The position numbers and the translations under genes are program-made. Positions 23,035 to 35,400 of a stretch of DNA of 64,000 nt are shown piece after piece. The DNA lies in the NCBI GenBank assembly GCA_954871525.1, contig OX940867.1, positions 13,369,343 to 13,433,342 on the forward strand, written 5' to 3'. Below the pieces are notes generated by a model. That model saw only the letters and a list, made by a program, of their open reading frames with translations, searched no databases and had not been told where the DNA came from. The stretch's first letter is position 1, and each line of letters starts with the position of its first letter. This DNA is from Parietaria judaica (lineage: Eukaryota > Streptophyta > Magnoliopsida > Rosales > Urticaceae).

Positions 23035-24331
23035 TGTTAATGCGCGAATTTTGATTAACATGTACCTGGTCCACGGTTCAAGCCCACGACTGGACCTTGT
23101 GCTCGCGTGGGCAGTAGGGCGTGGAGTCAACGCAGGTTGACTTGGCTGAAGCCTAATCGTCGTCTTCAATGCTGCATAAATTGTCATGTTGTCGTATTTT
23201 TTCTTCCTTGGCGACATCCCTGGCGGCGAGGGAGACCTGCAAAAAAGAAAGAGATTGGTCCCGCGTCCCGTCGCTTATGGTTGGGCGAGGCTGCCTACGT
23301 ATCTTAGTTTGAAAGAATCAGGTTCCACGTAGTTCTGGAGTTAGTGAAATCCGAGGATTAATGTCCCTAACGAGGGTATGAATCCCCGTGGGTGAGGTCG
23401 TCAGCGGATGGCGCGGCCAGAGAATCTCGAGGGTAAGCACGATCTTGGCGACCTGGAGAGTTACGACGGGGGTGGTCGTTATGACGTGCCCCGGTGCGAA
23501 ACTGTGCTTCTTGGCGAGCTTCGGTGGAATGGCGTCCTTCTTGGCGATCTCCTTGGTAATGTAGGCGCTCCTGGCGAGGTTCGGGGTCGGGCGACCCTTA
23601 CTGGCGAGCCTTTATGGCGGTGACACCCTTCTTGGCGAGGCTTAGTCCCTGTCGATGTCTCAACTCAAGTTGGGCCTTCCTGGCGAGCTTCGGGGGCGAC
23701 GTTGCGTGAGGCGAATGTGGCCGGAGGAAGGGACGAAATCGAGGGAGAGAGGGAGGCTCGAGCGACTTCGAGTGCTTCTTGGATCCAAAATTGCATGTGT
23801 TCAAAAGAGGAGAGAGACCCTTTATTTATAGCATTGGGATTTCCTAACTCCTTTGTTCCCAAGCGATATGGGACTTTCTATTATTTTCATAGTCTTCAGA
23901 TACTCCAAATGCTTCATCCATGAGCAATGTGAGACTTTTTAGGTGCCTTGGTGGCTGATTTTGGCGCATTGGGCGAGCTCGGGGCGTCCTCGCGGCCTGG
24001 CTGGGGTCCCGGACTCTGGCGGCTTCGAAAAGGGTCTTTCGGATGTTCGATTTCCAATCCGCTGAATCCTGTGCGTTCTTGAGAGTCTTGGGAACGTCTC
24101 TGTGCTGTTTATTCTCCCTTTAGCTCCTTTTGTCGAGATGATAGGCATCTCCCGTGAGCGATGGTATTTGGTCTTCGAGCTCCGTCTTTTGGGCCTTTCC
24201 TTCCGTTTTTCGTCTAACGGGGTCTAACGGGTTTGGACTTAGACCTCTGGGCTTTGACACCTTCCTTCGTGGACTTTGACTTTTATCTTTCGGGCCCATA
24301 TTTTCAATAGTTCGAAAAAATACGCATAACA
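23035..24331 (-). repeat. 5' LTR of the gag-only element
   Basis: A 1297-bp LTR. A minus-strand TATA box (tatttata on +, 23823-23830) lies 5' of a GA-rich leader. The sequence just inside the LTR on - begins gtttggcgctagaagg, the position expected for a primer-binding site; the tRNA was not assigned. Confidence 0.85.
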
Positions 24332-24336
24332 CTATT

Positions 24337-27216
24337 TATAGGGCCTTTCGGCTTTTGAAAATGGGTCTCGGACAACGTTTTTGGGCCGGAATTGGACGTA
24401 ATTAATTAAAAAAAATTATATTTTTCTTATTTAATTAATTTTTTTTAATCCCGAAATTACCCGTAACTGCATGACATCATTTCATTATACAAACAGACAT
24501 GTCATACATATTATACATATATGTAGATTCATTTAATTTACTTTATAAATTTGTTGGTTGACAAAAATTCAATTAACATAAAATATGTTTACTGAATAAT
24601 TAATAAAATTCTAATTTGTTATTAGTTCGTAATTATCTGATAAGCGAGTTTCGAGCAAATTATATTTTTGACCTACGTGACTAGCAAAATATTTTCAGAG
24701 CATTGTTGTATCAAAAATTTAATTTTCCTTTTTGTAAACTCGTAGCCACAAACAAAATAAGAACAAGAATATTAAGATGCAAATGGAAACAAAAAAATAC
24801 ACACACAAAACTCAAAACAAATACTTAAAAAATAAATATAAAAACCTGTGGCCAAGTTAAGTTTGATACATTTGTTCTTTAGGGGAAAAATAAAGGTTTA
24901 TCAGAAAATTCGGTTTCAAGGAAGTTTATTTCTTTTTGTTTTCTATAAGATATTGTCGTATTGGATTTATTTATTGCTTTTTAGGGTGTATTATTTTAAT
25001 GTGAAAGGAAAGATTTGTTTAGGACAACAAATTGAAGAGCAAACATTCGTACATTTTATGTATAAATAAAAATGCAATAACATGAAGGAAATAATTACGT
25101 ATGTGCATGAATCTCTTACACATACGACAATGTGTTTATCTAACTTTGTCCTTTTCCTTTTTGTTTTTTTCTCTCGATTTTCTAATATTCTTCATTGCAC
25201 CAAAATTGTCAAACTCGACCCAATTTTGTCATAATTTTTAACTTCTTCAATGCAAGAAACAAGATCATGCTTTGTACATAGTACATACTGATATTTTTAA
25301 TTATGCAATTCCTAACGACTCACAGAATTTAATTACGATGATATGATCTCAGCCTGATGATTAATAATATCATTTAGTATTACTCATGTAATTTTTTGAT
25401 AAATTAATAATATTGAAACCGTCAAAATTATTATATTATTAAATTATTAATTAATATATAAGTTAATAAAATATTAATTATATAATCATTATCACAAAAA
25501 GATAAACCCCTATATAACATGTCAAGAATAATAATATGACTGTATCTCTAATCATAGAACATACTTTAAAGACGATATTACTGAATTAGAGCATATTTCA
25601 CAAAATGATGCAATTATAGCGATTATCACTTTAAACAACTTTTTGTACTATTGACCTAGTAGTCCTTATTCACTAAAAAAATAAAAAAACAAAAAACCTT
25701 GTAATCCTTATTATATTTGGCTTTTCGTTGTACAAAAGCCTCTTTATAAGCTAAAAGAACCCATACTCAATAAAAATAAAATGAAAATCCCCTTCGATTT
25801 CAAGACTAACAATTTATTAGTTGATCGTGTTTATTACTTGAAAAACTATAGTAGCATCATAAATATATTATATAATAGATTAATTACACGAAAGACATGT
25901 AAAACATTAGACATCAATCATCAAATGCTACACTAATCTTTCACCAACAAGTCGCTTTCTCTTACTTACACGAAAAATAAAGTAAGAAATTCAAGTTGGC
26001 ATATTAAATCATGGCTCATCATGAAAGACACACCATAATGACCAAGATATCAACTCAAAGTGAAAAGGAAGGAATAAAAAAACTACAAGAAAATTGGTTA
26101 AACAAGGAAATGATGATAAATTTATTGTTTTAAAGTGTTTTTAATGGGCCTTTTACAAGTAAATCACCCCCACGTAAGAGTGTCTAATTGCTTAATCCAA
26201 TATAATAAAAGCTTATTTCTAAACTAATATAGTTCTAGTCCCTTTTTCAATTATTATCATGAAAGATAATAGTAATAAATATACTTACTTTATAATTATA
26301 GTAAAAATAAAGATCTGTTTAATCTTGTTTACATTTTTTAATAGACGGGCATGCACTTGTATACAATTTTACTCTTATGATTTTTATATATTACTATCTT
26401 GTAACTAGTTGAGTGTTTCTTTTGATAAAATAAGATAATATTATTATTTGACTGAATTAAAATTTTTTGTTATTACAATCACAGTTGATTGTAATTTGAA
26501 AGGATATTCGTGGCACAACTATCAATTCTTATTAAAATAAACGATAAATTTTAATTTTTTTAACCGGACGAAATACCAATAGAAAAAACAAAACAAAAAA
26601 TATTTATCTTTTATGAATATAAGAATATTAGTACTTTGTCCGGTTAAAATGAAACTTATCATTAGTTTTTGAATTTTGTTAGTATTTATGCCGCAAACAA
26701 TCCTTATTTAAATACTTTCGACGTTATTAATGTTTTAAGTAACAAATCTAAAAGAGTAGGTGGAAAATACTTGTTATAATTGGAGACCATATTATAGTAT
26801 CCCAAGTGTGATTTATTAAAGATGTGCAAATGACGATATGGTTGAGTTATACATTAAAATCAAATAAAAAAGCCTTCATAGACTTTAAATACAACAAAAA
26901 AGCCGGCATGTTTCAGCGAAAATAATTGATTACTCGCATTGACTTGGATTGCGTTTCTTTTTTTAATTCAAGCTTTGAATTATTCAAAACATTGTATTAT
27001 ATTAAATTGGGACCCACCAAAAGTAAAACTTTATGTCAATCTAGTTTGGACGGCAAAAACCAATCATATAAATACTGTTTTTCTTACTTGTAGATCTGAA
27101 ATATACATATTACATGTTAAAAAGAAAATAAACTGTTTTTAATTTATCTTTGAGGGATATTATTTAAAAAATTAATTTTTTTTAAATATATCACAACAGC
27201 ACAGTGCCAAGTTTCT
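24337..27216. other. AT-rich intergenic DNA
   Basis: About 2.9 kb with no supported gene. The first ~80 bp (ctatttatagggcc and on) looks like the continuation of an older repeat into which the gag-only element inserted. The rest is very AT-rich with many short poly-A/T runs. Short frames here lack any recognisable domain. Confidence 0.6.
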
Positions 27217-27224
27217 GTTCCAGC

Positions 27225-28298
27225 CAAGGATCAAAATGCCGTTTTGGCCGATAAATCGTTTGCCGTTATCGATGGATTAATCGTTTGCCGATGCCGTTAT
27301 CGACGGAAAACCTATAAAAATTATCGTTTGCCGTTATCGAAACTTATCGAACTTATCGATGGATTAATCGTTTGCCGATGGATTTATCGATGGAAAACCT
27401 ATAAAAAAAAATTCAAACATATTTTACACTAAAAACATAACATAAAATACTAATGTCACAAAATATAAACATAAAAGTCTCATACAAAATATAAGATATA
27501 AGCCACAAACCAAGTCTCATACTAATGTAGCCAAACATAAACTAAGTCTCATACAAAATTACAAATACTTTACAAAATATGTAAAATAAATTATTATTTA
27601 CTTACCAAAATAAATATTTACAAGTCACCAATTATTCTTATATAAAATATGCACTGCACAATTGATTTCATTTAAAACAAGATTGAACCATTTAAAACAA
27701 GATTGAACAACTAGCTCAATTTAACAAATTAGCTAAAAATTGTACTTTTGCCGCAATATTTTAGAAAACTTCAAATTAAAAAAAATATTATGCCAACCGA
27801 TTATTTTTTAAATTATATACAATTTTATAAAACAAAATTACACCAAAATATTCGAGTAACTAGCTCAAATCAACAATTTCCAAAACATATGTACTTTTGC
27901 CACAATGATATCACAATTCAGAAAAACTTCAAATTAAAAAAAAAAAAATTATGCAAACCGATTAGTTTTAAAATTATATACAATTTTATAAAACGAAATT
28001 ACATCAAAATATTCGAGTAACTAACTCAAATCAATAATTTCCGAAACATGTGTACTTTTGCCGCAATTATACAACAATTCGGAAAAAACCTAATGACTTT
28101 TCGTTATTTAGCGATAAGTCCTCCAGTTTTCGAAATTTAACACTTGAAAACCTAAAACGAAAAGTTGTTCACTTTCCCCCTCGAAAAATCGCGAAAACTA
28201 TAAAACGAAAACGATTAAGGGAGATAACTTACCGAGAAGCCTATTTTCAGCGATAATCGAACGATTTTCGAACGAAAATCGCGATTTTCGGAACCTTG
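27225..28298. mobile_element. Non-autonomous hAT-type element
   Basis: A 1074-bp element starting caaggatcaaaatgccg and ending as the inverse of caaggttccgaaaatcg. It is flanked by perfect 8-bp duplications gttccagc at 27217-27224 and 28299-28306. Eight-bp duplications and short imperfect inverted ends are diagnostic of hAT transposons. It has no transposase. The left end repeats tcgtttgccgttatcgatgg motifs; the middle holds two to three direct copies of a ~165-bp AT-rich unit. Confidence 0.85.
27745..28090. repeat. ~165-bp direct repeats inside the hAT element
   Basis: Two full copies and a partial third of a unit with acttttgccgcaat, aaaacttcaaattaaaa and caaaatattcgagtaact. They are ~90% alike by eye. 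Confidence 0.8.
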
Positions 28299-28306
28299 GT
28301 TCCAGC

Positions 28307-29108
28307 ACTAAGTGTTGTACGGATAAATAAAATAAAAATAAAAATAAAATCTAACATATTAAATGATAATCTTCGATATTGATTAACAAAAAATAATGGC
28401 CAAACGTTAGAGGGTTATAAATAGATTAAAAATTAATATTTTCTAGAGACTAACTACATAAGTGGCATTAAATGAATTCCTAGAGAGATTTAGTCACAAT
28501 AAGTGTTCAATTAATTCATGGCCCATTGCAATAGTTCGATTAAATGGGACTCTCGTGGATGGTAATTAAAATTTCCCTATTAATTAAAATATAACAATTA
28601 AAGCAACATTTGCAAGGACCAATAAGAAAAGAAATTTATCACTTGTTGATGAAGAAAACCACCGATAAAAATTAGTGAAATACACTCTTGCAAACAACCA
28701 TCAACTACCATCATTTTACTTCTCTTATTTGTTGCCTTATAACAAATTAAAGTACATATTCAGCAAAAGTATGCCTTTAATTACCTGGTGACAATTCAAC
28801 AGCTAAAAGATTAACATAGATACATTTTGTAAGAGTTCAATATACTTATTACCGGTATATGTTCCATTTTTTTAAATCGTCATAATGTTTTTTTTTTTCT
28901 AGCACATATTTTTAAAGTCTTAAAATATTAACCTCTGTCAATTTCCGTCAATTTTTTTTTATCTAACTTCCGTTGGTATGGAAACGTATCTATTTCTCTC
29001 CAAAATAAAGAACAATCGAATGCCTAGAACGCAAAATCTCACATCATCAACATTTCTCCAGAGAAGAGCTCATTTTTAGGTGTATGAAAGATCGAGCTTG
29101 CTTGAGAA
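28307..29108. other. AT-rich intergenic DNA
   Basis: No gene is seen. The last ~60 bp (accctagaacgc... through tttctccagagaag region) has the look of a 5' leader for the small frame that follows. Confidence 0.5.
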
Positions 29109-29336
29109 ATGGATAGATTCTTCCAACGCTCACTCATGACGAACTCAGACTCTTCCGCGAGCAAGCCAGTTGCCGACCTCGACGTCGACTTCAACGACGT
29201 CTATGACGGACAATCCAGGCAGTTCTTCAAGCGGGAAGTTCACGGCAGCGGCCTTGGCGGGATGGAGTACAACGCATTGAGGTCAATATTCAAAGATAAG
29301 CTGGTCGGTGAAGACTTGCTCAACAGCCAGCGATGA
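29109..29336 (+). pseudogene. Small gene fragment, perhaps N-terminus of a JAC1/auxilin-like J-domain protein
   Basis: A 75-codon frame starting MDRFFQRSL, with DLDVDFNDVYDGQSRQFF in the middle, ending LLNSQR. The DVDFNDV-G start resembles, from memory, the N-terminus of J-domain proteins of the JAC1/auxilin-like group (DVDFNDVFGG). Base composition is far more GC-rich than its surroundings, as for real coding sequence. There is no J-domain and no downstream exon could be recognised before the macrosatellite, so I read it as a duplicated 5' piece or pseudogene. The identity is weak. Confidence 0.35.
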
Positions 29337-29339
29337 TAT

Positions 29340-30039
29340 CCGAGCGACAATGTCTTTTCGCAGAAGGGCATTGTTGATGGTCGAAATTGACTCAACCATT
29401 ACGATATTACACGTGGTAACTTTAATTTGTGTGTGTTTTTCTGGTGATAATAGGATCTTGTGCTTCCATTGGTATCATTTTCAATAAATGAGAGTAAATA
29501 TTTGCTCGTAAATGAGTGATTCCCATTGATTTTTATATATTCTAGTAGAAACGTGTGGAGAAAAACTAAAGTACAAACTTAGATTCTTTATTACAATAAT
29601 AGTGAGAAGAGGGAATGTTTTTGTGGAAATATGACTGAAGAGAATATTTATGATGATAATTATTTTTATGCCCTAAAGAGAACATCTTATTTTAATTATA
29701 GTACGGATGTACAAAAAAAACAAAAAAAAACCGAATTGTGGGACCGAAACCTTGTTACCGAAGACCTTAAAGACCATATATCGGATCCATAAAACAAGGT
29801 CTTTGGTCCATTTGGGCCGCATTGATGAAGATTTTATTTAATTATTAATTTTTATTTTATAATAAATTCATAGAAAAATAAGATGACTTCCATAATAAAT
29901 TAATTTTATTTCTAAACATTTGTTTTCTTTCATTTTTTTTCTGGTTGTTTGTGATTTTAATGTTCGTAGAATTTGGTTTTCACTTGGGTTATTAAGGTTA
30001 TTCAATGTTGTCAATAAAAGACAAGCAATCGTTTATTAC
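29340..30039. other. AT-rich intergenic DNA
   Basis: No gene. Near 29730-29830 a block with accgaaaccttgttaccga and an inverted-like aaacaaggtctttggt may be the worn end of a small transposon; boundaries cannot be set. Confidence 0.4.
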
Positions 30040-31740
30040 AAATTTGAATTTAGTTAAGGGTCTCATTGGAGACTACGACACTTATTATGAATATAATACA
30101 GGTCCCAAAAGAACTTTTAATTAATTTAAGTTAATTGATGTTGTATCGACGGTAAACCGTATAGAATAAATAAATGCTACTACATATGCTATAGCATTTC
30201 CTGTTGCATTAATCATCCGCAATTTAATCCTTACATATTTTTCAATGAGAATTTTTTTTACATTCAAATTCCAATGTATAAGCCCCAAAATCGTTACTTT
30301 TTTTTAATTGGTTGGATATTTTAAGTCAATATTTTTTAGCACATACGCATACTTAAGAAGACGATATGAACATCAAGAACACCAAAATCAAATTAACATT
30401 AAAAACACTATACAAACTCCTAGAAAACCATATGAACCTCAAGAACACTATATGGACATTAAAAATACAATATGAACGTTATAAAAAACAAAAAAAATTA
30501 AAAAATTCTACCCAAACCAAAAATCATCGTTCTGGGTGCCTAATCGTTGAAATTCGGCTAAAATCCTGAAAGCTCACATATTCCGCTGCATAAAGTTTAG
30601 ACCTCCATACCTTACTCTAGGATTGAATACCATGGTGTAAATTTTATTTTACGAATCTAAGTTGTGGTATAATCTATGTTTCGTACTAGTGATTGAGTTT
30701 AGTTATGGGTCTAATTGGAGACTACGACTCTTATTACGAATACAATACAGACTCCAAAAGAACTTTTTATTAATTTATTGTACCATTGATGCTATAATGA
30801 TTGTAAACCGTGTAGAACAAATAAATGCAACTCTATATGCTAAAGCATTTCCTTTTGCATTTATCGTTTGCAATTTAATCCTTACATATTTTTCCATGAC
30901 ATTTTTTTTATATTTAAATTCTAATGTATAAGCACCAAAATCGTTACTTTTTGAATTGGTTGGATATTTTAAGTCAATATTTTTTTTAGCACATATTCTT
31001 ACTCAAGAACACAATATGAACATCAAGAACACTAAAATCAAATTAACATTAAAAATACTATATGAACACCAAGAACCTCATATGAACCTCGATAACACTA
31101 TATGAATATTAAAAACGCTAAATGAGCGTAAAGAAAAATATCCAAAAAAGTAAACCCGAAGCAAAAATCATTGTTTTGAAGGCCTAAAGGTTGAAATTCC
31201 GTTAAAATCGTTGCCAAGCTTTTTATTGTTTATGACGATATCCGCTGCATAAAGTTTAGACTTTCCTACCTTACTCGAGGCTTAAATACCGTGCTGTAAA
31301 TTTTACTATATGGTTTTGAGTCGTGGTATTATCTACGTTTTTTACTCGTAGTTAAAGTTAGTCATGAGTCTCACTGAAGACTACGACTATAATATAAGCC
31401 CCAAAAGAAATTTTATTAATTTAAAGCACCATTGATGTTGTAAGCCCGTAACGACGGTAAACCATGTAGAATAAATATATGCCACTATATACGCTATAAC
31501 ATTTCGTGTTGCATTTATCGTCACCAATTTAATCCTTACATATTTTTTCATGATATTTTTTTTATATTCAAATTACAATGTATAAGCACCAAAATCGTTA
31601 CTCTTTGAATATGTTGGAAATTTTAGGTCAATACTTTAGAACACATATGCATACTCAAGAACAAAATATGAACATCAAGACACCAAAATCAAATTAACAT
31701 TAAAAACACTATATGAACATCAAGAACAAAATGGTTGTTG
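30040..31740. repeat. ~650-bp macrosatellite, three copies
   Basis: Three direct copies start near 30051, 30700 and 31359, spaced 649 and 659 bp. Shared marks include tctcattggagactacgac, atgtataagc(a/c)ccaaaatcgttac and atatgaacatcaagaacacc. The third copy is shortened on the right. Within each unit short aacatcaagaacac motifs also repeat. No coding content. Confidence 0.85.
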
Positions 31741-32029
31741 CAGTAAATGATCGTTGCCGTAACAAAATGGTTGAAAGATGGAAATTTTGTGTTCAAAAAC
31801 TTAATCTACGCAACAAAAACTTAGAATTACGCCGTATTATTTTTAATGAGTTTGGATACCATTTTGATTAACCAAAGATTATAACTTTGGCTTTCTAAGC
31901 CAACATTATCTAAAGATGAAAACAAAAGGTGTTTGTTTTGGCTTGCTTCCTTTGAAAATGAAGCAATTCGTTGATATTCACAACTCAACAAGACAAAAGT
32001 GGAAGGAAAAAACTCTTCTTTTATGTATT

Positions 32030-32391
32030 TGATATTTCGGGATCGGATACCTGCGGATTACTGATAGTATACTAGCATATATGTATATATAGCCTCCGTG
32101 GCTCAAATATTAGACAATCAATCAACGGAAAATAAAAGATGAAGACAAGAGAATTTACCTAGGTTTGGACCAAATCAAATGTCCTACTTCCTGCTTGGAG
32201 AGCGGTTTCACTAATCAAATCAATCCGAGATTAGAAAGATTACAAGCACTCAAGACTTTTTCTTTTCTCTCTATGATTTTCTTTGAAGAAGTTCTCACAC
32301 CCCATTCTCACTCTCTAACCTTTCATAAAATCAAAATGCTAAACTTTATACGCACCCACAATTGGGATCCACTCATTTTAAAGTTACATCA
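32030..32391 (-). repeat. Copia 3' LTR
   Basis: Matches 36541-36903 with scattered differences, ~90% by eye, including the tagtatactagcatatatgtatat and ggaaaataaaagatgaagacaagag blocks (each shared in part). The divergence indicates an old insertion. Confidence 0.85.
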
Positions 32392-32489
32392 TAACAAATC
32401 TCAACCTTGGCTTTAAGAAGAATCGAGAACCACACCGAGAACATTCGTCAAACCACTCTCTGTCTTCTCTTCTAGTTGCTCAACTTTGC

Positions 32490-35400
32490 GACGATGATCA
32501 AGTCGCAACAATGCCGGAACTTGATCCCCGTCACCGCCTTCGTAGCCATATCCGCTGGATTATCATCCATGTGAACTTTCTTAACAACTACGGACCCTTC
32601 CGTGACTACATCTCGAATGAAGTGTAGCTTTATTTTGATGTGCTTTGTCCGCTAATGGAACATTTGGTTCTTGGTTAAGTGTATCGCTCTTTGATTGTCA
32701 CAAAGCAACTTTACCTCATTTTATGCAATCCTAAACTCGTCTATCAATCCTTTTAACCAAAGAGATTCCTTAACGCCTTCCCTCGCGGCGATGTACTTGG
32801 CCTCCGTCGTAGAAAGCACTACCACTGATTGCAATTGTGCTTTCCAACTCACTGTCCAACCAAATAAAGTGAACACATACCCGGTCAACAAGCGTCTCTT
32901 GTCCAAGTCACCCTAAAAGTCCGCATCCACAAAGCCTCTCAATTTCGCTTCATCTTCATTTACCCTCCTGTAGAGTAAACCGACATCCGAAGTCCCCTTG
33001 ATAAATCGAAGGACCCACTTCGTTGCCTCCCAATGTTCTCTTCCCGTGTTGGCCATAAACCGGCTCATAAGGATAGCCGCATAAGCTAAATCCGGTCGTG
33101 TGCACATCATGGCATACATAAGACTCCCAACGACACTCGCATAGGGAACCCGCTTCGTACTCGCCTTATCTTCCTCGGTCTTCGGCGATATTCTCGCAGA
33201 AAGTTTGAAATGAGCCGCCAAAGGTGTTTAAACCACATTTGCCTGCGACATCGCGAACTTAGCCACCACTTTTCGAAGATAATCACATTGCGACAAAAAT
33301 AAGACACCACGTCTCCTATCTCGCGTGATCTCCATCCCCAATATTTTATTGTCCGGTCCCATGTCCTTCATTTCAAACTCACTACCCAAAAGCCGTTTCA
33401 CATTGTCGACCTCGTTCTTGTTCTTTGACGCTATTAACATGTCATCAACATATAGCAACGAGAATATTCCACAACCATTAACCCGCTTGACATAAACACA
33501 ACTATCAAAGTTGCTTCGTGAGAACCCATTTCGCATCATGACTCATCAAATCTCAAGTACCATTGTCTCGGGGATTGTTTCAAGCCATAAAAAGATTTCC
33601 TAAGAAGACACATTTTATCTTACCTTAAATAAATCCTTCTTGTTGAGCCTTTAAGATTCTCCCATTAAGATTCCCGTGAAGAAACACGGTCTTTACATCC
33701 ATTTGCTCAAGCTCCAAATCATATTGATTGACTATAGTAAGCAAAACCCTAATGAATGTATGCTTCACCACGGGGGAGTAGATTTCATTGAAGTCGACCC
33801 CTTCTCTTTGTGTGAAGCCTTAGCCACCAATCTCGCCTTACACCTCGGCTTCTCAAACCCAATAATGCCTTCCTTCCACTTGAAAACCCATTTACAACCA
33901 ACAACCTGTTGATTCTTAGGCTTGTACACAAGTACCTATGTTTCATTCTTGTCAAGCAATGCCATTTCTTCATTCATTGCACACTTCCATAGCTCTTTAT
34001 CTTTGCCCATCACCGCTTCCCGATACGATCTCAGTTCCAAGTCTTCTAACTCCTCCGCAGCAACCAATGCATAAGCAACTAAATCGGAGTAACCATACTT
34101 TTTCGGAGCTCGGGTTTCTCTTCTACACCGATCTCTTGCTAATTGATACGAGTTTAGACTTTTATCCAGAACTTCATCGCCTTTCTCTTTAATTTCTTCC
34201 AAGTGACCACTACCACTTGCCTCGCCTTTATCATCCATATCGTCACTACATCTCCTCAATAGCTCCATCTAAATTTCGGCTATTTCCTTAGCCAACCCCA
34301 CACTATACTTAGCCTATTGAGTCGCCATTTTCATGTAGTAGTCGGTCTCTCTAAAGAAAACTTCCCGGCTAATAACACATTTTGATGCTTCGCCATCTTT
34401 ATACCAAAGCTTCCAACTCTTCACACCCTCGGGGTATTCTACAAACATACACTTCTTTGCTCGTGGATCAATTTTTCCCTCTCTTTGGTGCATGTACGCC
34501 ACGCAACCAAATACCTTCAGGTTATTGGGCTTCGGTAGATAACCATTCCACACTTCTTCTGGTGTCTTGCAATTCAACGCCACCGATGAACATCGGTTTA
34601 TCAAGTAAGTCGCCGTATTCACGGCTTCCCCCCAAAACCTATTCGGTAAGCCGGCCTCGAATAACATACATCGCACCCTATCCGCTCCGCAAGTACATTT
34701 TGTTGTGGGGTCTTTTGAACGGTCTTGTGCCTAACCATTCCTTCATCCTTGATGAACCGGTTGAACTCATCACCTAAATACTCCAAACCATTGTCCGTTC
34801 GAAGCTTTTTGATTTTTCTCCCCGTTTGCTTTTCTACCATTTTCTTCCATTCTTTGAACTTTCCAAAAGCTTCATCTTTATGCTTCAAGATGTAGACCCA
34901 AACTTTTCAAGAACAATCGTTGATGAACGTGATGAAATACCGGCCTCCCCTTAGAGTTCCCGTCCTTCACGGCCCTCACAAACCCAAGTGCACATAGCTC
35001 AATGTCTCTCACGTCACTTCCATAGACCGTGTAAACTTTACTCTCGTGGTCTTGCCGTAAATGCAATTTTCACAAAACTCCAAGTCACCAAATTTGTCAA
35101 CCCCAAATAAACCTTGGTTTCTCAACTTCTTCAAACCTCTATCACTCACGTGACCCAACCTGTTGTGCCAAAGGCTCGCCAAAAATGTCTCTCGCGGCTC
35201 CATAACCGCCACCTTGCCACTGACGACGGTTCTACCTTGAAGAATGTAGATGTTACGCTCTCTAAATCTCTTCAACACTACTAGAGAACCCTTCGTGATC
35301 GTCAAGACATTATTTTCACCTTTCCAAGAATAACCACGTTGGTCCAAATATCCAAGTGAAATAAGGTTTCTTTTTAACTCCAGGACATTCGTACCTCCGT

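Larger units (their letters stand above)
15725..24331 (-). mobile_element. Gag-only LTR retrotransposon (TR-GAG/LARD-like), minus strand
   Basis: Two LTRs beginning tgttaatg and ending cataaca enclose a gag region but no protease, reverse transcriptase or integrase. Perfect 5-bp target duplications ctatt lie at 15720-15724 and 24332-24336. The gag and the LTR TATA box read on -, making 23035-24331 the 5' LTR. The purine tract next to the 3' LTR (ggggagttaa on -, just right of 19261) fits this polarity. Excluding the nested solo LTR the element is ~5.9 kb. It must have relied on enzymes of another element; the Gag type suggests a Ty3/gypsy helper. Confidence 0.88.
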
